Shown here: positions 1 through 7,124 of the stretch, one piece after another | Layout of the letters: each line of letters begins with the position of its first letter | Position numbering within the stretch: position 1 is the first letter of the stretch | NCBI GenBank assembly: GCA_910577765.1 | Contig: CAJTOV010000124.1 | Location: forward strand, 1-11,230 | Length of the DNA stretch: 11,230 nt | Source of the DNA: an uncultured Lachnospiraceae bacterium | GTDB taxonomy: Bacteria > Bacillota > Clostridia > Lachnospirales > Lachnospiraceae | Direction: 5' to 3' | Position numbers and translations under genes: made by a program | The notes under the pieces: model-generated | What the model was told of the DNA's origin: nothing | The model's input: the letters and a program-made list of their open reading frames with translations, nothing else | Database searches by the model: none

Positions 1-29
1 CAGATGCCGCAGACATCTGGCACTTTTTT
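1..29 (+). terminator. Probable rho-independent terminator of an upstream gene, cut by the left edge
   Basis: CAGATG (1-6) pairs with CATCTG (14-19) around a 7-nt loop, and a run of six T follows at 24-29. Bases 20-23 (GCAC) would extend the stem if the missing upstream bases are complementary, which cannot be seen. The geometry fits a terminator for a plus-strand gene ending left of the window, making that gene convergent with the LacI-family gene. Confidence 0.5.
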
Positions 30-54
30 CACCGTTATTTCCGCAAGGCAGTAC

Positions 55-103
55 TAGTACATCGTTGCACTATTTACTTCGGGATTCGTGCAGCGATGTA
101 CTA
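55..103 (-). repeat. Imperfect 16-bp inverted repeat enclosing the repressor stop codon
   Basis: Arms at 55-70 and 88-103 are complementary at 15 of 16 positions, and the one mismatch becomes a G-U pair in one strand's RNA. The loop is 17 nt (71-87). The TAG stop of the minus-strand repressor (103-101) is the first three bases of the stem in its transcript. No T-run follows on the minus strand, so this is not a textbook terminator. It may be a 3' end-stabilising or factor-assisted termination hairpin. The left arm overlaps a perfect 10-bp palindrome at 51-60. Confidence 0.6.
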
Positions 104-1096
104 ATCGTGTTCGTACCGTTTGCTGTAGGTGGCAGGCAGAATGATCTCACTGGGGGCTGCCTGGGGATCTTCGATTCTGCGGATGATCTGCTGGGCAGCC
201 AGACGGGCCATTTCCCGTCCGGGCTGCTCTACGGTACGGACATTTTCCAGCTCAAACCGGTGCCATTCATAATCCCGGATAGAAATGATCTCCATATCTT
301 TGCCGACTTTCAGGCCGCGGTTGTCCAGGTAGGAGATGGCCCCCACTGCCATGACGCTGTTGGAGATGAATACGGCTTTCACCTGTTCTTCCACCAGCTC
401 CTTCATACATTCGTAGCCGCTTCTGCTTCTGGCATCCCCCTGCTTGATCAGTGCCGGGTCCAGGGCAATGCCCGCCTGCTCCAGGGCGTTGCGGTAGCCG
501 TTCAGACGCTCCTCTGTGGAGCTTAAACGCTCAATACTGGCGATATATCCGATTCGCCTGTGGCCTTCCCGGATCAGGTCCATGATGGAATCATGGATGG
601 CAGAATAGGTGGAAACGCGTACACAGTCTCCGGTACACCCCAGGGGAAAGCGGTCAATCTGTACCACCGGAAAATCCTGGGGAATACAGGCGGCAAAGTC
701 CTTGTAGTATCGGAAGGTGGAAGCCATGATGATTCCGTCAGTGATGCCGGAGGTCAGAAGCTGGAGTCCGTTAAGCTCCCGCTCATAGTTCTCCCGGGTG
801 TTGGCTACCACCAGGCTGTAGCCGGAGGTCCATAGGGTATCCTCGATTTCCTCCAGCAGCAGGGAGAAGAACCGGTTGGAAAGGTCCGGGGCCAGAAAGC
901 CGATCATCCGGCGTTTCCCGCTTTTGAGACTCTGGGCCGCCATGTCCGGGGCGTAATTTAGCTCCCGGATGGCCTTCTCCACCTTCAGGCGTGTCTGGTC
1001 AGAGACAAACCGTGTCTTATTGATGACATGGGAAACAGTGGAAATGGATACACCGGCATGCTTTGCAACATCCGTAATTTTCGTCTTTGTTTTCAT
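101..1096 (-). CDS. LacI-family transcriptional repressor, probable local regulator of the ABC operon
   Basis: This 331-residue protein has the normal length and layout of the LacI/GalR family. An N-terminal helix-turn-helix (about residues 7-26, ITDVAKHAGVSISTVSHVIN) is followed by a hinge with the conserved leucine (L57 in AAQSLKSG). A periplasmic-binding-protein-like effector domain runs from about residue 64 to the end and includes the usual REGHRRIGYI stretch. In this family the hinge leucine intercalates at a central CpG, which matches the CG at the centre of the two operators nearby. I chose the start at 1096 because AAGGAAG lies at good spacing before it; an in-frame ATG at 1117 adds seven residues before the family's usual start. 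The gene is divergent from the transporter operon, so it is the likely local repressor. The inducer is unknown, but the family mostly senses sugars. Family call very sure; target assignment is inference. Confidence 0.95.
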   Translation of the reverse strand: MKTKTKITDVAKHAGVSISTVSHVINKTRFVSDQTRLKVEKAIRELNYAPDMAAQSLKSGKRRMIGFLAPDLSNRFFSLLLEEIEDTLWTSGYSLVVANTRENYERELNGLQLLTSGITDGIIMASTFRYYKDFAACIPQDFPVVQIDRFPLGCTGDCVRVSTYSAIHDSIMDLIREGHRRIGYIASIERLSSTEERLNGYRNALEQAGIALDPALIKQGDARSRSGYECMKELVEEQVKAVFISNSVMAVGAISYLDNRGLKVGKDMEIISIRDYEWHRFELENVRTVEQPGREMARLAAQQIIRRIEDPQAAPSEIILPATYSKRYEHD

Positions 1097-1121
1097 AAGG
1101 CCTGCTTCCTTTTGCATTCTT

Positions 1122-1168
1122 TACCCTCAGTGGACAAGGGGCGTGTGTCCCATTATCCACTGAGGGTA
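1122..1168 (-). repeat. Perfect 13-bp inverted repeat in the repressor leader
   Basis: TACCCTCAGTGGA (1122-1134) is the exact reverse complement of 1156-1168, with a 21-nt loop that contains a further GGG/CCC pairing. It lies about 25 bases upstream of the repressor start and inside its predicted transcript. No T-run follows on the minus strand, so it is unlikely to be an attenuator terminator. It could be a stabilising or translation-controlling stem, or a second protein-binding site unrelated to the A/T-rich operators. Confidence 0.75.
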
Positions 1169-1185
1169 TCTTTAGTTTATCAGAC

Positions 1186-1202
1186 CTGGAAAATTATTCC
1201 AG
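1186..1202 (-). repeat. Short inverted repeat in the repressor leader
   Basis: CTGGAA (1186-1191) and TTCCAG (1197-1202) flank AATTA. This small stem would form in the same leader as the 13-bp repeat. It is weak and could be chance. Confidence 0.35.
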
Positions 1203-1276
1203 TCCATACTTCGAACTTTTACCTTGTTTTGCGCTGAAATGTTGGGGACTGTATGCAGAAACTGAGCAAACCGTCG

Positions 1277-1291
1277 GAAAAACGTTTTTAT
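1277..1291. promoter_or_regulatory. LacI-family operator O1, at the repressor gene's transcription start
   Basis: GAAAAACGTTTTTAT contains a perfect 12-bp palindrome (1278-1289) centred on CG, the classic form of a LacI-family site. The same 15 bases recur at 1431-1445. The site begins immediately after the -10 box of one minus-strand promoter and nine bases after the other, so a bound repressor should block initiation of its own gene. Binding by the adjacent repressor is inferred. Confidence 0.75.
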
Positions 1292-1318
1292 AATAGTTAG
1301 TATAAATGACGGTGTCAA
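1290..1318 (-). promoter_or_regulatory. Promoter A for the LacI-family gene
   Basis: Read on the minus strand, TTGACA (1318-1313) is followed after exactly 17 bp by TATTAT (1295-1290), a six-of-six and a five-of-six match to the sigma-A consensus. The predicted start near 1283 falls within operator O1. Confidence 0.65.
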
Positions 1319-1327
1319 GCATGTCAA
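1299..1327 (-). promoter_or_regulatory. Promoter B for the LacI-family gene, overlapping promoter A
   Basis: A second minus-strand pair, TTGACA (1327-1322) and TATACT (1304-1299), also has 17-bp spacing and sits nine bases upstream of promoter A. Its predicted start near 1292 places O1 at about +4 to +15. Either or both promoters may be used; sequence cannot decide. Confidence 0.6.
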
Positions 1328-1391
1328 TTATGCATAAATGATAAAAAATATACATAAAATATGGCGAATATGATGAAATAAAACAACAGTA

Positions 1392-1420
1392 TTGACAAAT
1401 GTTCTGGACGGTGTTATTGT
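1392..1420 (+). promoter_or_regulatory. Promoter of the ABC transporter operon
   Basis: A perfect TTGACA (1392-1397) is followed after 17 bp by TATTGT (1415-1420), preceded by TG at 1412-1413 as in an extended -10. A-rich DNA upstream (about 1335-1390) could act as an UP element. The predicted start near 1427 leaves a leader of about 50 bases and places operator O2 just downstream of it. Confidence 0.7.
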
Positions 1421-1430
1421 GAATGCATCA

Positions 1431-1445
1431 GAAAAACGTTTTTAT
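1431..1445. promoter_or_regulatory. LacI-family operator O2, just downstream of the operon start site
   Basis: This is identical over 15 bases to O1, with the perfect palindrome at 1432-1443. At about +6 to +17 of the predicted transcript it is placed to block promoter escape. The centres of O1 and O2 are 154 bp apart. Confidence 0.8.
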
Positions 1446-1477
1446 TTACAAGATCCAGTATAAGGGAGGAAGAACGT

Positions 1478-3169
1478 ATGAAGCTTATGAAACGTGTAAT
1501 GGCAATAGCACTATCCGGTGCCGTGATCGCTTCCATGACCGCCTGCGGGTCAGGCTCGGGAGGCAGCAGCTCCACAGATTCCACCGCCGCCGCATCAGGA
1601 GCACCGGCAGCCACGGCAGCCCCACAGCAGCCGGGAACCCAGACCGGTACTTCGGCTCCGGCAGCGCCAGGGGAGAAGGTGGTACGGATCGCGGCAACCT
1701 CTGATCCCGGCTCCCTGGGAACCTTTGATGAGGGCAGTTCCAGTGGGCGGTGGAATGTGCTGTCCTATACCTACGAGACGCTGCTGAGTCTGGAAGCGGA
1801 CGGCTCCTATGGCTATATGCTGGCCAAATCCTATAAGAAGCTTCCGGAAAAATCCACCCCCACCCATGTGGTATATGAGATTGAGCTGTATGATTACATT
1901 AAAGATTCCCAGGGCAATCCCATTACAGCCGATGATGTGGTATTCAGTTATGAGGAGTGTCTGAACAACGGAAGCGGAAACCAGCACACAGCCCTTACAG
2001 GCAACATGGATTCTATCGAAAAGACTGGTGATTACACGGTGGAGCTGGCATGCAACAAGGAGGCTGCCGGAGCCGTGGAGCGGATGATGTCCCGGGTCCA
2101 TGTGGTGTCAAAGAAGGCCTATGAAGCCAGCGGGGACTGTATGCGGACCCAGCCGGTCGGTACAGGGGCTTATGTGGTGGACAACTGGGTCACCGGTTCC
2201 TCCCTCTCCCTGGTAAAGAATGAAAACTACTGGCAGAAAGAAGAGCTTCGGGGGGACTTCCAGAGACAGAACACGGACCGGATCGAGTATTATTTTGTCA
2301 CCGAATCAGCCCAGATGGCCATTGGTCTGGAGACGGGGACCTATGATGTGGTCACAACCCTCAACTATACCAATGCCTCCCGCTTTATGGAGGGCGGCGC
2401 CAGCGCAGAGGGATTTGACGTGACCCGGCTGCGGGACAGCATCATCCAGCAGATGTGGGTGAACCGGTCAGAGGACAGCCCGCTTCATGATGTGCGCATT
2501 GCCCAGGCGGTGCTTTACGCCATTGATGTGGATGCCCTGATCCAGGTGGTCCTGGAAGGGCATGGGGAGCCGGAGTACTGTTATGGCAGCGATATCAGTA
2601 TCGGATACCAGGATAAGTGGGCCACGGAAGACTATTACGGCTATGATCCGGAAAAGGCCAGGGCACTGCTTGCGGAAGCAGGCTTTCAGCCCGGCGATTT
2701 TACCCTGACGATTCTCTGTGACACGGATGAGATCCGGTCCAAGACCGCCCAGACCATCCAGCTTCTTCTGGCAGATGTGGGCATCCAGGCGGAGGTTACC
2801 TCTTTTGAACAGGCATTGTGGAATACTTACCAGACAGATACCCAGAAGTTTGACTTAAACATTTCCTACAATACCACCAGCGGACATATTACGGCATTGT
2901 GGAACCAGTTAAACAGCCGCCAGTATGCGGAGCACAACATGGCTGGTGTGCGGGATGATAAGCTGGATGATCTTCTTGACAAGGCGGCCATTTCCCAGGA
3001 CCCGGCAGACATTGATGAGGCCAAGCAGTATATGACCCAGCAGGCCTACCACTACAGCCTGTTCCACAAGCAGGCCAATTATGTGACCAGAAGCCAGGTG
3101 GTCAGCAGGCCGGTATTTGATACCAGAGGCAACTTTGTGCCTACTGCGTCGGAATACACATGGAACTGA
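1478..3169 (+). CDS. ABC importer substrate-binding lipoprotein, SBP_bac_5 (Dpp/Opp/nickel) family
   Basis: This 563-residue protein captures substrate outside the cell for the importer encoded downstream. It has a lipoprotein signal peptide (residues 1-22: KR, hydrophobic stretch, then MTAC) with the lipid-attached cysteine at C23. A Gly/Ser/Thr/Ala/Pro-rich linker (about 24-66) is followed by the binding domain. The domain shows family hallmarks, including TADDVVFSYE, a VGTGAYV segment and YDPEKARALLAEAGF. AGGGAGG (1463-1469) lies eight bases before the chosen ATG; an in-frame ATG three codons later is also possible. It is the first gene of the operon and directly follows O2. The family binds peptides, nickel or oligosaccharides, and sequence alone does not settle which. 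The LacI-type control and esterase neighbour favour a carbohydrate-like ligand, as inference. Confidence 0.93.
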   Translation: MKLMKRVMAIALSGAVIASMTACGSGSGGSSSTDSTAAASGAPAATAAPQQPGTQTGTSAPAAPGEKVVRIAATSDPGSLGTFDEGSSSGRWNVLSYTYETLLSLEADGSYGYMLAKSYKKLPEKSTPTHVVYEIELYDYIKDSQGNPITADDVVFSYEECLNNGSGNQHTALTGNMDSIEKTGDYTVELACNKEAAGAVERMMSRVHVVSKKAYEASGDCMRTQPVGTGAYVVDNWVTGSSLSLVKNENYWQKEELRGDFQRQNTDRIEYYFVTESAQMAIGLETGTYDVVTTLNYTNASRFMEGGASAEGFDVTRLRDSIIQQMWVNRSEDSPLHDVRIAQAVLYAIDVDALIQVVLEGHGEPEYCYGSDISIGYQDKWATEDYYGYDPEKARALLAEAGFQPGDFTLTILCDTDEIRSKTAQTIQLLLADVGIQAEVTSFEQALWNTYQTDTQKFDLNISYNTTSGHITALWNQLNSRQYAEHNMAGVRDDKLDDLLDKAAISQDPADIDEAKQYMTQQAYHYSLFHKQANYVTRSQVVSRPVFDTRGNFVPTASEYTWN

Positions 3170-3203
3170 CGGACTGCCACACCAGCGAAAAGGAGAGAGG
3201 ATT

Positions 3204-4157
3204 ATGCTTAGATTTGTGGGAAAACGAATCCTTCAGATCATACCGGTAGTGCTGGCAGTAGCCATTCTGATCTTTGGAATCCTGTTTCTGGTTCCCGGTG
3301 ACCCTGCCCAGATCATGCTGGGCAGTACGGCCACGGAATACGAACTGAACCAGATGCGGGAGCAGCTTGGGCTGAACCGGCCGTTCTTCGTCCAGCTGGG
3401 AGATTATCTTTACCGGATGTTCCTGAGATTTGATTTTGGTACGTCCTACCTGACCGGAGCACCGGTGCGGGATGAGATTCTGGCCCGCCTTCCAAGGACG
3501 GTGACCCTGGGGGTTGCTTCCATCATTGTGGCGTTTGGCATAGGGATTCCTCTGGGAGTTATCTCGGCGGTCCATCAGAACGGGGTGGGAGACCGGGTCA
3601 GCATGATCATCGCGCTTCTTGGAGTATCCATCCCCACTTTCTGGATGGCGCTGCTGTTTGTCCTTCTGTTTTCCCTGAAGCTTGGATGGTTTCCGGCCAG
3701 CGGCATCGGCACCTGGCAGCATTATGTGCTGCCTACGGGCTCCCTGTGCTTTGGAGGAATCGCCACCCAGGCCCGCCAGTCCCGGTCCAGTATGCTGGAA
3801 GTGATCCGTTCCGACTATGTGGTTACGGCCCGGTCCAAAGGACTGTCCCAGCTGGAGGTGATTGTAAAGCATGCCCTGCCCAATGCCCTGAATCCCATTA
3901 TCACCCTGGCAGGGACCAACCTGGCCGTGATTTTCGGCGGGTCCATTGTGATCGAAAATGTATTTTCCTTCCCCGGGATCGGCCAGTACATGATTACAGC
4001 CATCAACCAGCGGGATTATCCCATTGTCCGGGGGTGTGTGGTCATGCTTGCCATTGTCTTTGCGGTGATCATGCTGCTGGTGGATCTCTGCTATGGGTTT
4101 AATGACCCGCGAATCCGGGCCCGGTATGAAAACAGCGGCAGAAAGAAAAAAGCATAG
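3204..4157 (+). CDS. ABC importer permease, DppB/OppB type
   Basis: This 317-residue inner-membrane subunit forms half of the transport channel. The N-terminal membrane helix (about 9-30) ends in the family PGDP motif (31-34). An extracytoplasmic loop with FGTS (78-81) follows, then five further hydrophobic segments. The cytoplasmic EAA-type coupling loop lies at about 204-226 (DYVVTARSKGL, then HALPNALNP). The protein ends with the typical DPRIR (301-305) and a basic tail. The start at 3204 is set by AGGAGAGAGG (3191-3200) and by alignment of MLRFVGKRIL with the family; the frame stays open back to an ATG at 3117, inside the previous gene. It starts 34 bases after the binding-protein gene and should pair with the next permease. 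Confidence 0.94.
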   Translation: MLRFVGKRILQIIPVVLAVAILIFGILFLVPGDPAQIMLGSTATEYELNQMREQLGLNRPFFVQLGDYLYRMFLRFDFGTSYLTGAPVRDEILARLPRTVTLGVASIIVAFGIGIPLGVISAVHQNGVGDRVSMIIALLGVSIPTFWMALLFVLLFSLKLGWFPASGIGTWQHYVLPTGSLCFGGIATQARQSRSSMLEVIRSDYVVTARSKGLSQLEVIVKHALPNALNPIITLAGTNLAVIFGGSIVIENVFSFPGIGQYMITAINQRDYPIVRGCVVMLAIVFAVIMLLVDLCYGFNDPRIRARYENSGRKKKA

Positions 4158-4168
4158 GAGGGGCCTGT

Positions 4169-5044
4169 ATGTGGAAGACAAAGGAAACGGATCTGGAGAG
4201 AAAGGAGAACCGGTTTCTCATTATCCTGAAACGCATCAGCAAAAATCCCAATGCCATGTTCGGCCTGATCCTGCTGGCAGTGCTGGTGGCAGGTGTGATT
4301 CTGGTTCCTCTGATCTCCCCTTATGAATACAGCCGGATGGATATCCGGGCCATCAATCAGGGGCCTTCCCGGGCCCACTGGTTCGGAACCGACGATATGG
4401 GGAGGGATCTTCTGACACGGATCTTTTACGGAGGACGGTACTCCTTAAGCATCAGTATCCTTGCGGTGGTGTTCTCCACTGCCATCGGAATGGTCATCGG
4501 TGCAGTGGCCGGATACTTCGGAGGGTTTTCCGATACCATGATCATGCGGTGTCTGGATGTGCTTCAGGCAATTCCCAGCACCCTGCTGACCATCATTATT
4601 TCGGCTGCTCTGGGGGTAGGGCTGGACAAGACCGTGATTGCCATTTCGGTAGGGTCTATTCCCGGTACAGTGCGTCTGCTGCGGGGGACGGTAATGCGCA
4701 CCCGGGAGGAGCAGTACCTGGAGGCTGCGGAGGCCATCGGATGCAGTACATTCCGGAAGATCGTAAAATATGTCATACCCAACAGCTGGTCCCCGCTGAT
4801 TGTTTCCTCCACCATGGGAGTAGCCCGTACAATCCTGGAACTGGCGGCTCTCAGCTACATAGGGCTTGGGGTGCAGCCGCCTACGCCGGAGTGGGGCGCC
4901 ATGCTGTCGGCAGCCAGGGGATATCTGCGGGATTATCCCCATCTGCTGATTTTTCCGGGACTGTTCATTGCCATTTCCGTGCTGTGCCTGAATATGTTCG
5001 GGGACGGTCTCAGGGATGCCCTGGACCCGAAGCTGAAAGACTGA
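4169..5044 (+). CDS. ABC importer permease, DppC/OppC type
   Basis: This 291-residue second channel subunit has a cytoplasmic N-terminus and a first membrane helix at about 31-50. It carries the family motif HWFGTDDMGRD (70-80), then further membrane segments. The EAA loop lies at about 184-204 (LEAAEAIGCSTF, then YVIPN). The C-terminus GDGLRDALDPKLKD is characteristic of DppC/OppC. The start codon follows AGGAGG (4156-4161), which overlaps the stop codon of the upstream permease gene; the gap is only 11 bases, implying coupled translation. Its length is normal and no defect is seen. Confidence 0.95.
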   Translation: MWKTKETDLERKENRFLIILKRISKNPNAMFGLILLAVLVAGVILVPLISPYEYSRMDIRAINQGPSRAHWFGTDDMGRDLLTRIFYGGRYSLSISILAVVFSTAIGMVIGAVAGYFGGFSDTMIMRCLDVLQAIPSTLLTIIISAALGVGLDKTVIAISVGSIPGTVRLLRGTVMRTREEQYLEAAEAIGCSTFRKIVKYVIPNSWSPLIVSSTMGVARTILELAALSYIGLGVQPPTPEWGAMLSAARGYLRDYPHLLIFPGLFIAISVLCLNMFGDGLRDALDPKLKD

Positions 5045-5060
5045 TGGGGAGGAGCTGGAT

Positions 5061-6065
5061 ATGAGGAAGAATGACAGCGCATTTTTAAAGGTAAAGGATC
5101 TGGTGGTGGAATATAGGACCGGAGGAAAGATTGTCCACGCGGTCAATGGTGTGTCCTTTGAACTGGAACGGGGAAAGACCCTGGGGCTGGTAGGGGAAAC
5201 CGGGGCAGGAAAGACCACCATTGCCAAAGCGGTCCTGCGGGTGCTTCCCGATGCCCAGGCACGGGTCCGGGGAGGAAGGATTGAACTGGAGGGTACGGAC
5301 CTTTTAAAGCTGGGGGAGGCGGCCATGAGAAAGGTCCGCGGCGGCCAGGTGACCATGGTGTTCCAGGACCCGATGACCGCCCTGAATCCCATTATGAAGG
5401 TGGGGGACCAGATTGCCGAGGTGGTGCAGAAGCACCAGGAATTAAGGGATAAGACCTGCCGGGAGATTGCCGGGGATATGCTGGAGATGGTGGGAATCCC
5501 AAGAGTCCGGTACCATGAATATCCCCACCAGTTTTCCGGGGGTATGAAGCAGCGGGTGGTGATTGCCATGGCCCTGGCCTGCAATCCCCAGCTGCTTCTG
5601 GCAGACGAGCCAACCACGGCCCTGGACGTGACCATCCAGGCCCAGGTCCTGGATATGATTGATGACTTGAAAAAACAGCACAATACCTCCATGATCCTGA
5701 TCACCCATGATCTGGGGGTGGTGGCCCGGATGTGTGACCAGGTGGCTGTGGTGTATGGGGGAGAGATCCTGGAATACGGAAGCCGGGAGGAGGTTTTTCT
5801 GCACCCGTCCCATCCCTATACCACAGGACTGTTCGGGGCTATCCCGGATCTGTCGGTGGATACGGCCAGACTGGCCAATATTGAGGGACTGCCGCCGGAC
5901 CCTACAGACCTGCCGGAGGGCTGCTGTTTCCATCCCAGGTGTCCCCATGCTGCGGATGTATGCAGAAGAACAAAGCCCCCGCTTACAGAGGTCCGTCCGG
6001 AGCATTTCACCAGCTGTCCCTATAGCGGAGGTGGAAACCATACGCAGCAGACAGGTCTGGGATAA
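5061..6065 (+). CDS. ABC importer ATPase, DppD/OppD type
   Basis: This 334-residue cytoplasmic ATPase powers import with the next gene's product. All nucleotide-binding motifs are intact: Walker A GETGAGKTT (45-53), Q-loop Q102, signature FSGGMKQR (158-165), Walker B LLLADEPT (178-185) and H-loop H216. The C-terminal oligopeptide-transporter extension (about 235-334) carries the cysteine pattern C289, C294, C301, C319; in some Dpp/Opp ATPases such cysteines hold an iron-sulfur cluster. A strong GGGGAGGAG (5046-5054) precedes the ATG. The gene begins 16 bases after the permease gene. The last dozen residues are not conserved-looking. Confidence 0.95.
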   Translation: MRKNDSAFLKVKDLVVEYRTGGKIVHAVNGVSFELERGKTLGLVGETGAGKTTIAKAVLRVLPDAQARVRGGRIELEGTDLLKLGEAAMRKVRGGQVTMVFQDPMTALNPIMKVGDQIAEVVQKHQELRDKTCREIAGDMLEMVGIPRVRYHEYPHQFSGGMKQRVVIAMALACNPQLLLADEPTTALDVTIQAQVLDMIDDLKKQHNTSMILITHDLGVVARMCDQVAVVYGGEILEYGSREEVFLHPSHPYTTGLFGAIPDLSVDTARLANIEGLPPDPTDLPEGCCFHPRCPHAADVCRRTKPPLTEVRPEHFTSCPYSGGGNHTQQTGLG

Positions 6066-6103
6066 CCGTTTGGGGATACCTGAAGGAGGATAGGGAGGAG
6101 AAT

Positions 6104-7057
6104 ATGGCATTAGTCGAGATAAAGAATCTGAAAAAATATTTTTACGGTCCCAGAGGCGCTGTCCATGCGGTGGATGACGTGACCATGTCCATCCGTGCCG
6201 GGGAGACCATGGGGGTGGTGGGGGAATCCGGCTGCGGCAAGTCCACCCTGGGACGTACGGTGATCCACCTTCAGGAGAGTACAGGCGGCCAGGTGTTTTT
6301 TGACGGGCGGGATATTACCCATCCGTCCAGGGAGGAGATCCGGCGGCTGCGCAGTGACATGCAGATCATTTTCCAGGACCCCTATTCCTCCCTGAATCCC
6401 CGGATGACCGTGGAAGATACCATCCGGGAGCCCATTATGCTGATGAAGAAATGCAAAGGCCCGGAAATTGACCGGGAAGTCCACCGTCTCATGGACATGG
6501 TAGGAATCGCCCGGCGAATCCGCCTCAGCTATCCCCATGAGCTGGACGGAGGAAGGAGACAGCGGGTAGGAATCGCCAGGGCCCTGGCACTGAATCCCAG
6601 GTTTATTGTCTGTGATGAACCGGTATCTGCCCTGGATGTGTCCATCCAGGCCCAGGTGCTGAATCTGCTGATGGACCTGCAGCAGGAGCACAGACTGGCC
6701 TACATGTTCATCACCCACAATATGGCTGTGGTCCGGCATATTTCCCGGAATATTTCGGTCATGTATCTGGGCCAGCTGGTGGAGACCAGTCCTACCAGGG
6801 AGCTGTTTGACCGGCCGCTGCATCCGTATACCAAGGCGCTGCTTTCGGCGATTCCCACCACGGATATCCTGCATCCCAGGGAGCGGATCGTGCTGAAAGG
6901 GGAGATCACCTCACCCATTGACCCGGAGCCGGGATGCCGGTTTGCGGACCGGTGTATCTATGCCGCCGACGACTGCCGCCGGCCCCAGAAGCTGGAGGAA
7001 GTTCTGCCGGATCACTTTGTATCCTGCTGCCGGGTGCGGGAACTGAATGGATGCTGA
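6104..7057 (+). CDS. ABC importer ATPase, DppF/OppF type, with LDGGR signature
   Basis: This 317-residue ATPase is the second half of the expected DppD-DppF heterodimer. It has Walker A GESGCGKST (40-48), Q-loop Q91, Walker B FIVCDEP (167-173) and H-loop H205 (ITHN). The ABC signature reads LDGGRRQR (147-154), with Asp where most ABC proteins have Ser and Arg where they have Gln. I recall this variant in some Firmicutes OppF-like proteins, so it may be lineage-typical, but it makes the two ATP sites unequal. The C-terminal extension has C278, C284, C291 and C308/C309, like its partner. AGGGAGGAG (6092-6100) sets the start, 38 bases after the DppD-type gene. Confidence 0.94.
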   Translation: MALVEIKNLKKYFYGPRGAVHAVDDVTMSIRAGETMGVVGESGCGKSTLGRTVIHLQESTGGQVFFDGRDITHPSREEIRRLRSDMQIIFQDPYSSLNPRMTVEDTIREPIMLMKKCKGPEIDREVHRLMDMVGIARRIRLSYPHELDGGRRQRVGIARALALNPRFIVCDEPVSALDVSIQAQVLNLLMDLQQEHRLAYMFITHNMAVVRHISRNISVMYLGQLVETSPTRELFDRPLHPYTKALLSAIPTTDILHPRERIVLKGEITSPIDPEPGCRFADRCIYAADDCRRPQKLEEVLPDHFVSCCRVRELNGC

Positions 7058-7076
7058 GGGCAGGGGAACGCATAAG

Positions 7077-7102
7077 GGCTGCGGCCTTCCGGGGCAGCAG
7101 CC
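7077..7102 (+). repeat. Small hairpin before the hydrolase ribosome binding site
   Basis: GGCTGC (7077-7082) pairs with GCAGCC (7097-7102) around a GC-rich loop, ending just before the AAAGGAG (7108-7114) of the hydrolase gene. It may stabilise or separate the message there; chance is possible. Confidence 0.35.
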
Positions 7103-7124
7103 GGAGGAAAGGAGAACATCGAAT

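Larger units (their letters stand above)
1097..1477. other. Divergent intergenic control region
   Basis: No convincing gene lies in these 381 bases. The half nearest the repressor (about 1097-1277) is of mixed composition and would be its untranslated leader, with two inverted repeats. The middle (about 1278-1391) is very AT-rich and carries the repressor's promoters plus A-tracts upstream of the operon promoter. The last 85 bases carry the operon promoter, the second operator and the ribosome binding site AGGGAGG (1463-1469). Confidence 0.8.

Noticed and set aside
51..103. Inverted repeats near the left edge, considered as an insertion-sequence end or MITE
   Set aside because: No transposase, no target duplication and no second copy are visible; a 3' end hairpin of the repressor gene explains them more simply.
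1172..1207. An 11-codon minus-strand reading frame in the repressor leader, considered as a leader peptide
   Set aside because: The nearest ribosome-site-like AAGG is about 14 bases from its ATG, the peptide has no regulatory codon run, and frames this short are expected by chance.
1328..1337. Palindrome TTATGCATAA near the minus-strand -35 boxes, considered as another operator
   Set aside because: It is short, lies in very AT-rich DNA where such palindromes are common, lacks a second copy and does not resemble the CG-centred sites.
3141..4181. A 346-codon open frame on the minus strand
   Set aside because: It is antisense to the DppB-type permease. Its translation is rich in His, Gln and Gly, typical of a shadow of hydrophobic codons.
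4445..5704. A 419-codon open frame on the minus strand
   Set aside because: It lies wholly antisense to the second permease and first ATPase genes, which have clear family motifs. Its translation is Ser/Thr/Arg/Pro-rich with no recognisable domain, and it reflects codon bias of the true genes.
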